Of a stretch of 64,000 bases of DNA, positions 59,221-64,000 are shown one piece after another. The position numbers and the translations under genes were made by a program. Within the stretch, counting starts at the first letter, position 1. Every line of letters starts with the position of its first letter. Source of the DNA: CAVVKW01 sp963761705 (GTDB lineage Bacteria; Verrucomicrobiota; Verrucomicrobiia; Chthoniobacterales; JAATET01). The stretch is from the NCBI GenBank assembly GCA_963761705.1, contig CAVXHK010000001.1, forward strand, positions 1,984,001 to 2,048,000, in the 5' to 3' direction. The notes beneath the pieces were generated by a model, which was not told where the DNA came from, ran no database searches, and worked only from the letters and a program-made list of their open reading frames with translations.

Positions 59221-61290
59221 ATGGTGCGGAAGTATTCTTTGGCTCCCGTGGCTGGGGCCTCCTCGGGAATTGATTTTGCGGCGGAGCTGAATGAGCAGCA
59301 GCTGGCGGCGGTGACGAGTCCGCCGGGGGCGGCGCTGGTAATCGCGGGCGCGGGGAGCGGGAAGACGCGGACGCTAACCTTCCGCGTGGCGTGGTTGCTG
59401 GATCAAGGGGTGGCGCCGGAGTCGATCCTGCTGCTGACTTTTACCAACAAGGCTTCGCGGGAAATGTTGGAGCGGGTGGCGGGGGTCGTCGTCGGGGGAG
59501 CGGACGGAATCTGGGGGGGAACGTTTCACTCGATTGGCAACCGGATCCTGCGGCGGAACGCGGAGCGGATCGGGTTTCGGCCAGGGTTCTCGATCATGGA
59601 CCGGGAAGATCAGACCGATCTGATCGAGTCGGTGGTGGCGCGCGAGGGAATGCGAACGGAGGATAAACGGTTTCCGAAGGGGAGTGTGCTGGCGGAGATC
59701 TTCGGACTCTCGATTAATTGCGGAACGTCGATCCCGGAAATTCTCCGGGATCGGTATCAGTATTTTATCCCGCTGGAGGCGCAGATTCAGCGGGTCGCGG
59801 TGGCCTACGAGGGGCGGAAGCGAGAATCGAATTCCATGGATTTCGACGACCTGCTTTCGAAGACGCTGGAACTCTTCGTGACGTGCCCGGACGTGGCGGA
59901 GCGGTATCAGCGGCAGTTTCAGCACGTCCTCGTCGACGAATACCAGGACACCAATCGGCTTCAGGCTGAGCTGATTGATCACATCGCGAAGGTCCACGGC
60001 AACATCATGGTCGTGGGTGACGACGCGCAGTCGATCTACTCGTGGCGGGGAGCAAATTTCGCGAACATTCTGCGGTTCCCCGAGCGCTATCCGAACGCCG
60101 TGGTGCACAAGATCGAGACAAACTACCGGAGCGTGCCCGAGGTGCTCGAACTGGCGAACGCGGCGATCTCGGGGAACACGAAGCAATTTAAGAAAGAACT
60201 GCGGGCGGTGCGCTCGTCGCTGGGAATGAAGCCGGCGGTGGTGCCGTTGCAGACGAACAACCAGCAGGCTTCGTTCATCGCTCAGCGGGTGTTGGAACTG
60301 AGCGAGGAGGGGGTCGATCTGCGGGAGATGGCGGTGCTGTATCGGGCGCACTACCATTCGCTGGAGATTCAGTTGGAATTCACGCGGCGCGGGATCCCGT
60401 TTGCGATCACGAGTGGTCTGCGGTTTTTCGAGCAAGCCCACGTGAAGGACGTCGCGGCGTTTCTCAAATTTGCGGTGAACCCGACGGACGAGGTCGCCTT
60501 CAAGCGAATGGTCAAATTGCTCGCCGGGATCGGACCGAAGGCGGCCGAGAATTTGTGGGTGGCGGTCACTCAGACACTGGGAAAGGGCGGAACGTTTGCC
60601 GACCTGCGCGCGCAGTCGAAGGTGCCGAAGAAATCGGAGAAGTCGTGGGAGCAACTCGTGCACACGCTCGAGGACTTGATGCCGGGCGACCGGGTCGTCG
60701 CGCCGTGGGAGATGATCGAGGCGGTGATGTTTGCGATCTACGACGAATACATGAAATCGAAGTTCCCCAACTACGACGCGCGGAAAGAGGATCTCAATAC
60801 CCTCGCGAATTACTCCCGACAATACGAGAGCACGGCCGACTTCCTCGCGCAGTTGGCGCTACTCGGTTCGATCGAAACGGACGACGCGCTCGCTCCCGAC
60901 GTGGCCGAGGACGAGCGGGTGACGCTGTCGACGATCCACCAAGCTAAGGGCCTGGAGTGGAACATCGTCTTCGTCGAGTGGCTGACCGAGGGGATGTTCC
61001 CGAGTGCTCGGGCGACGGAGACGGACGAGGCGGTAGAGGAGGAGCGGCGGCTCTTCTACGTGGCGGTGACACGGTGCAAGGATGAGCTGTATCTCACGTA
61101 TCCGGAGCTGCGGCTGAACGCCGGTTACGGCGAGGCTTTTCAGCGGCCCTCGCGGTTTTTGGACGAGCTGCCGGAGGCGACTTACGAAGATTGGGAGGTC
61201 GACGTGACGGGTAGTTTCGGGGCGACGGCGAAGGGGGCGGTCGCTGGGGAAGATCCGGACGCGGACGGGGGTGGGGAGATTCCGTGGTGA
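59221..61290 (+). CDS. UvrD/Rep/PcrA-type superfamily 1 helicase
   Basis: 689 residues. Motifs in order: Q-rich LNEQQLAAVTSP, Walker A AGAGSGKTRTL near 42-52, TFTNKASREM, DEYQDTNRLQAEL, GDDAQSIYSWRGAN, ETNYRS, STIHQAKGLEWNIVFV, and YVAVTRCKDELYLTYP. It unwinds DNA 3'-5' in repair or replication restart. The last 30 residues are acidic and end GGGEIPW, like the PcrA tail. ATG 59221. Confidence 0.92.
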   Translation: MVRKYSLAPVAGASSGIDFAAELNEQQLAAVTSPPGAALVIAGAGSGKTRTLTFRVAWLLDQGVAPESILLLTFTNKASREMLERVAGVVVGGADGIWGGTFHSIGNRILRRNAERIGFRPGFSIMDREDQTDLIESVVAREGMRTEDKRFPKGSVLAEIFGLSINCGTSIPEILRDRYQYFIPLEAQIQRVAVAYEGRKRESNSMDFDDLLSKTLELFVTCPDVAERYQRQFQHVLVDEYQDTNRLQAELIDHIAKVHGNIMVVGDDAQSIYSWRGANFANILRFPERYPNAVVHKIETNYRSVPEVLELANAAISGNTKQFKKELRAVRSSLGMKPAVVPLQTNNQQASFIAQRVLELSEEGVDLREMAVLYRAHYHSLEIQLEFTRRGIPFAITSGLRFFEQAHVKDVAAFLKFAVNPTDEVAFKRMVKLLAGIGPKAAENLWVAVTQTLGKGGTFADLRAQSKVPKKSEKSWEQLVHTLEDLMPGDRVVAPWEMIEAVMFAIYDEYMKSKFPNYDARKEDLNTLANYSRQYESTADFLAQLALLGSIETDDALAPDVAEDERVTLSTIHQAKGLEWNIVFVEWLTEGMFPSARATETDEAVEEERRLFYVAVTRCKDELYLTYPELRLNAGYGEAFQRPSRFLDELPEATYEDWEVDVTGSFGATAKGAVAGEDPDADGGGEIPW

Positions 61291-61374
61291 GGAGGAAGCG
61301 GCTGGAGCGGCGGATTTTTTGGGCCGCTGTGAATGTCGCGGCTGGATATGACCACGAGCTTCACCGAAGTTCGC

Positions 61375-61968
61375 CTACAGCGGATCTGGGTTCGGGGGAA
61401 ATCTGTTCGCCTCGAGGGCGACGCTGAGATGATGGAGCCAGATCGGCCAGACGTGCTCGGTGTGGCGGTCGGGCGGGAGTAGCTCGGCTTGGAGGCGGAG
61501 CGGGAAGGTGACGGTCGTTGGGTCGAAGAAGCGTTGGATTTCGGTGAGCGGGATCCAGGCGAAGGGACCGCGTTCGGCGTAGGCGGCGTTGTCGGTCGGG
61601 ATGGCGTGTTTCTCGATCTCGGTGGTCGGGACGTGGTCGATTTCGACAAGGTAAAACGAGTAGGGGCCGTCTAGGATCGGAGACTGATCAGCGATCTTTG
61701 CGAGGAGGTCTTCGCGGCTGAAGAAGCCGTGGGTTTCTTCCTCGGTCTCGCGAGCGGCGGTTTCGGCGACGGTCTCGCCGCGCTCACCGTGGCCGCCGAA
61801 GGAGGCCCAGCCTCGGTCGGAGGGTGGGGCGTGGTCGGCGAGGAGAAAGACGATGCCTTCGGGTGTCTTCGCGTAGAGGATGGTGCCGGCGGGTTCGTCG
61901 ACGTCGGCGGACGCGGGTCGGACCGCAATCAGGACCGCGAGGAGGGTTGTTGAGAAGCTGATGCGCAT
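61375..61968 (-). CDS. NUDIX hydrolase with an export signal
   Basis: 197 residues. The N-terminus MRISFSTTLLAVLIAVRPASA is a plausible signal peptide, unusual for NUDIX. The Nudix box is GGHGERGETVAETAARETEEET, written here as G-x5-E-x7-RE-x2-EE with one residue more before the last Gly (THGF). It hydrolyses nucleoside-diphosphate derivatives. If exported, its substrate would be extracytoplasmic. The alternative is that the true start is internal (near DVDEPAGTILYAK) and the protein is cytoplasmic. Confidence 0.78.
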   Translation of the reverse strand: MRISFSTTLLAVLIAVRPASADVDEPAGTILYAKTPEGIVFLLADHAPPSDRGWASFGGHGERGETVAETAARETEEETHGFFSREDLLAKIADQSPILDGPYSFYLVEIDHVPTTEIEKHAIPTDNAAYAERGPFAWIPLTEIQRFFDPTTVTFPLRLQAELLPPDRHTEHVWPIWLHHLSVALEANRFPPNPDPL

Positions 61969-62006
61969 GGGTTGAATGGTGTCGCGGATTGAACGGAGGA
62001 AGGCAA

Positions 62007-62744
62007 ATGCGGGTGGGGATTGCCGGGGGGAAGGTTCTCCGATTGGATGCGCGGGTGAAACCTTTTGTTCAATTGGCCACGGCGACGACCGCCGACGGGA
62101 CGGTGATGTCGCTCCACACGCGGGCGCCGCATTTTTTCCTCCGGGTCGACGGCGAGGCGCTCATGGCGACCAACGCGCCGGTATCGGAGGAGGCGCTCGC
62201 CGAGTTGGCGTGCCGTGGGTTGCGGGACCGAACGAGCGCGCGGGTGCTCATCGGCGGGCTGGGCTTGGGATTCACTCTGCGGGAGGTGCTGGGATTGGTG
62301 GGAACACGGGCGGAGGTGATCGTCGCGGAACTCGTGCCGGAGGTTGTCGATTGGAATCGCGACTTCCTGGCTGACGTGAACGGCAGATTGCTCGACGATC
62401 CGCGGGTGCGGGTGGCGCTGGGGGACGTGTGGCGGGCGATCACAAATGCGAAGCCGGGGTCACTCGACGCGATCCTGCTCGACGTGGATAACGGGCCGAG
62501 CGCGGTGGTGCAGAACGCGAATAACCGTCTTTACGACGACAAAGGACTGCGGAAAATCTGGAGTGTGCTCAGGCCGGGCGGGCGGCTGACAATCTGGTCG
62601 GCGGACGACGGGGAGAAGTCGTTTTTACGGCGGTTCCGCCGGGCGGGATTCGCGGTCGAGGTCGTGGCGGCGAAGGCGATGACGAAGTCGAAGCGGTGCG
62701 CGCACACGATCTTCGTGGGAGAAAAGTCCGCCGCTCCAAATTAG
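62007..62744 (+). CDS. Spermidine-synthase-like (SpeE-fold) protein
   Basis: 245 residues. ATG 62007 follows GGAGGAAGG at good distance. The Rossmann core shows VLIGGLGLGFTLREVL and AEVIVAELVPEVVDWNRDFL, then VALGDVW and DAILLDVDNGPSAVV, as in SpeE-like proteins. It lacks the N-terminal beta domain with the polyamine-binding pocket, so it may be a methyltransferase or an aminopropyltransferase relative. Convergent with DUF4864, overlapping by 4 bp. Confidence 0.78.
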   Translation: MRVGIAGGKVLRLDARVKPFVQLATATTADGTVMSLHTRAPHFFLRVDGEALMATNAPVSEEALAELACRGLRDRTSARVLIGGLGLGFTLREVLGLVGTRAEVIVAELVPEVVDWNRDFLADVNGRLLDDPRVRVALGDVWRAITNAKPGSLDAILLDVDNGPSAVVQNANNRLYDDKGLRKIWSVLRPGGRLTIWSADDGEKSFLRRFRRAGFAVEVVAAKAMTKSKRCAHTIFVGEKSAAPN

Positions 62745-63178
62745 ATCTCGACGGGTGCGGGGTCGGTCGTGCCGGTTTCGATGACGCCCGCGATCCGCCA
62801 GTCGCTACCGTCGAGTTCGAGGAGGTATTGGTATTCGATCGTTCCGCCGTCGGTGCCGGTGACTTTGACGGCGACGGCGGCTTTGGCGCCATCGTCGATG
62901 ATGGAGAGAAATTCTGCGCCGGTGGAGCTGGCGATCTGGGGGTACTGGGCGCGGACCATTTTCGCAAACTCGCTCGCAGCGAATTGGGCCTGGATCCCCG
63001 GGTGCGCGAACGCGTACGCAGCGGCGTAGTCGTCGGCTCGGAAGGCGGCCAGTTGCTGTTCGATGATGCTCTTGAGCTCGGTGCGGACGGCGGGTTCGCT
63101 GGGTTTGACCTCGGCCCGGCAGGCGGTCGTGAGTGCGGTGAGGCCGACGAGCGCGGTGGCGAGGAATTTTCGAAGCAT
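62741..63178 (-). CDS. DUF4864 lipoprotein-like protein
   Basis: 145 residues with a signal peptide and possible lipobox LTTAC. The rest matches the DUF4864 plan: LKSIIEQQLAAFRADDYAAA, then AFAHPGIQAQFAASEFAKMV and QYPQI. It probably folds like NTF2/SnoaL. Function unknown. It overlaps the end of the SpeE-like gene by 4 bp. Confidence 0.72.
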   Translation of the reverse strand: MLRKFLATALVGLTALTTACRAEVKPSEPAVRTELKSIIEQQLAAFRADDYAAAYAFAHPGIQAQFAASEFAKMVRAQYPQIASSTGAEFLSIIDDGAKAAVAVKVTGTDGGTIEYQYLLELDGSDWRIAGVIETGTTDPAPVEI

Positions 63179-63291
63179 GGCTGACTGACGGCGATGCGGG
63201 GTGGGATGTCAAAGGAGGATCGGCGAATCGAGCGGAATAATCGCCGGATTCGCGGCTCGTATCAATCGGACAATCCCGGTAACTCTCCTCC

Positions 63292-63744
63292 ATGACCAAC
63301 GAAGAACCTCGTCTCTCTCCGCTCGATCTGTCGACCGCCGCTCCGCGGAGCCCGCGGGAATCCATCGGGGGCTACGTCATCGCCGCCCGGACGTTGGACA
63401 AGTGCAGGTCGCTGCTCAATGGAACGATCGGCGACTACCACTACGACTGCCCGCTGGATAAGGTCTTCTTCGAGTTCGCTGGTTTGACGGGCGATCAATT
63501 CAAGGAGTTCGTCGCGACGGGGGCTTCGGACGATGAAGTTGCGGCGTGGATTCGGGAGCACGCGACGAAGCGGGAGCGCATCGAGATCATCCAGTGGAAC
63601 AACGACCTGCGCGGAAAGCGGATCGGCGAGATGCCGGACAAACTGCAGGAATTTCTCGAAGACTACATCCCAGCGAACCTTCCGCCGGGGAAGCCGGTTT
63701 ACGTCTGGTTCGACGTCTACGACATCGAGGAGGGAAGGCTTTGA
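63292..63744 (+). CDS. DUF5069 family protein
   Basis: 150 residues, ATG 63292. SPRESIGGYVIAARTLDKCR, GDYHYDCPLDKVFFEFAG and KRERIEIIQWNNDLRGKRI are typical of DUF5069, a soluble family of unknown function common in PVC bacteria. A single-domain helical protein with no signal peptide. Its stop overlaps the next start (TTGA). Confidence 0.8.
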   Translation: MTNEEPRLSPLDLSTAAPRSPRESIGGYVIAARTLDKCRSLLNGTIGDYHYDCPLDKVFFEFAGLTGDQFKEFVATGASDDEVAAWIREHATKRERIEIIQWNNDLRGKRIGEMPDKLQEFLEDYIPANLPPGKPVYVWFDVYDIEEGRL

Positions 63745-64000
63745 GCAGGGTAAATCCCATCGCGAGCTACTACCACTGGCTCCACGGGAGGTGGCCGGCT
63801 GGCAAGGTCGAGAAGGCACCGGAGATCAACGACGATGGGTCGACGAACGTTTCGGGTGTCTACGTTGTCGGCGACTTGACGGGGATTCCATTGTTGAAAT
63901 TTTCCTCCGACACCGGGGCGCGGGTCGTCCGGGTGATCGACGAGGATCCCGGTTTGGAAAAAGGTGCGGGAGGTGAGGGCGTGGTCGACGTGGCGATCAT
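63741..64000 (+). CDS. NAD(P)/FAD-dependent oxidoreductase, N-terminal part (3' truncated by window edge)
   Basis: TTG at 63741 overlaps the DUF5069 stop and is preceded by GAGGAGGGAAGG. The product begins LSRVNPIASYYHWLHGRWPA, then VEKAPEINDDGSTNVSGVYVV and GDLTGIPLLKFSSDTGARVV. GVYVVGDLTGIPLLK is the FAD-domain end typical of thioredoxin-reductase-like proteins, here at the N-terminus. Only 86 codons are seen; the rest lies beyond the window, so the cofactor set and the reaction are unknown. Confidence 0.65.
   Translation, partial: MSRVNPIASYYHWLHGRWPAGKVEKAPEINDDGSTNVSGVYVVGDLTGIPLLKFSSDTGARVVRVIDEDPGLEKGAGGEGVVDVAI

Noticed and set aside
1..64000. CRISPR array, prophage, insertion sequence or integron
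   Set aside because: No regularly spaced identical repeats, no transposase, integrase or phage structural genes were seen.

Overview
The window is GC-rich, densely packed chromosomal DNA with 67 gene calls, and no sign of a phage, plasmid, insertion sequence or CRISPR array. The best guess is a member of the Verrucomicrobiota (PVC group). This is an inference from several features: a PEP-CTERM protein with a VPEPS...RGRR tail, a prepilin-like protein beside it, a deoxyhypusine-synthase-like protein, an unknown family beside the Lpt permease that I associate with PVC genomes, futalosine-pathway menaquinone synthesis (MqnC), an infC gene starting with ATT, and interspersed hairpin repeats.

Layout. 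1-8.9 kb: tail of an RND pump, then a purine-catabolism run (allE-like, allC-like, a single-chain xanthine dehydrogenase, adenine deaminase) closed by a strong hairpin. 8.9-12.3 kb: lipoprotein L,D-transpeptidase, Rsm22-like methyltransferase, a small Tudor-like protein, M16 peptidase. 12.4-15.1 kb: an iron locus (imelysin plus di-haem protein) behind a Fur-box-like palindrome. 15.2-21.6 kb: ribD with a catalytically dead alkaline-phosphatase-fold protein, tRNA-Gln and tRNA-Thr facing each other, small membrane proteins, NlpC/P60, ThuA, a nuclease remnant, HAD and infC. 21.9-28.9 kb: flavin reductase, amino-acid permease, dus, a PVC-type unknown protein, a frameshifted lptF/G-like gene, DinG-like helicase. 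28.9-32.0 kb: a tight operon of three unrecognised proteins bracketed by two J-domain proteins. 32.1-43 kb: hybrid sensor kinase, MtgA, D,D-peptidase, phosphofructokinase, ACP, TlyA, NAD kinase, frameshifted PTS IIA, DppF-like ATPase, RodA, MqnC. 43-55.4 kb: RNA helicase, S51 peptidase, then an oligopeptide-transporter/arginine-succinylation locus (oppA, astA, astB ... M20 peptidase, oppB, oppC) interrupted by a LuxR regulator, a PEP-CTERM protein and a prepilin. 55.4-64 kb: DHS-like protein, lipoprotein, ProC, TPR protein, second D,D-peptidase, UvrD-type helicase, secreted NUDIX, SpeE-like protein, DUF4864, DUF5069 and the start of an oxidoreductase.

Functional themes. Nitrogen scavenging (purines, peptides, arginine), peptidoglycan growth and remodelling (MtgA, RodA, two D,D-peptidases, L,D-transpeptidase, NlpC/P60) and iron handling stand out. 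Four genes (lptF/G, PTS IIA, LuxR, oppC) are each broken by a single-base indel beyond which the protein continues in another frame. That pattern raises the question of consensus errors in the assembly.

Most notable signals: the alkaline-phosphatase-like protein has lost its nucleophile and nearly all metal ligands. A family of about 40-bp repeats (hairpin plus a conserved 24-nt tail) occurs at six places, always in the same orientation. Two related 29-30 bp repeat units are translated in frame inside xanthine dehydrogenase. Two adjacent hairpins share the same loop. The J-protein-bracketed operon is the best candidate here for an undescribed system.
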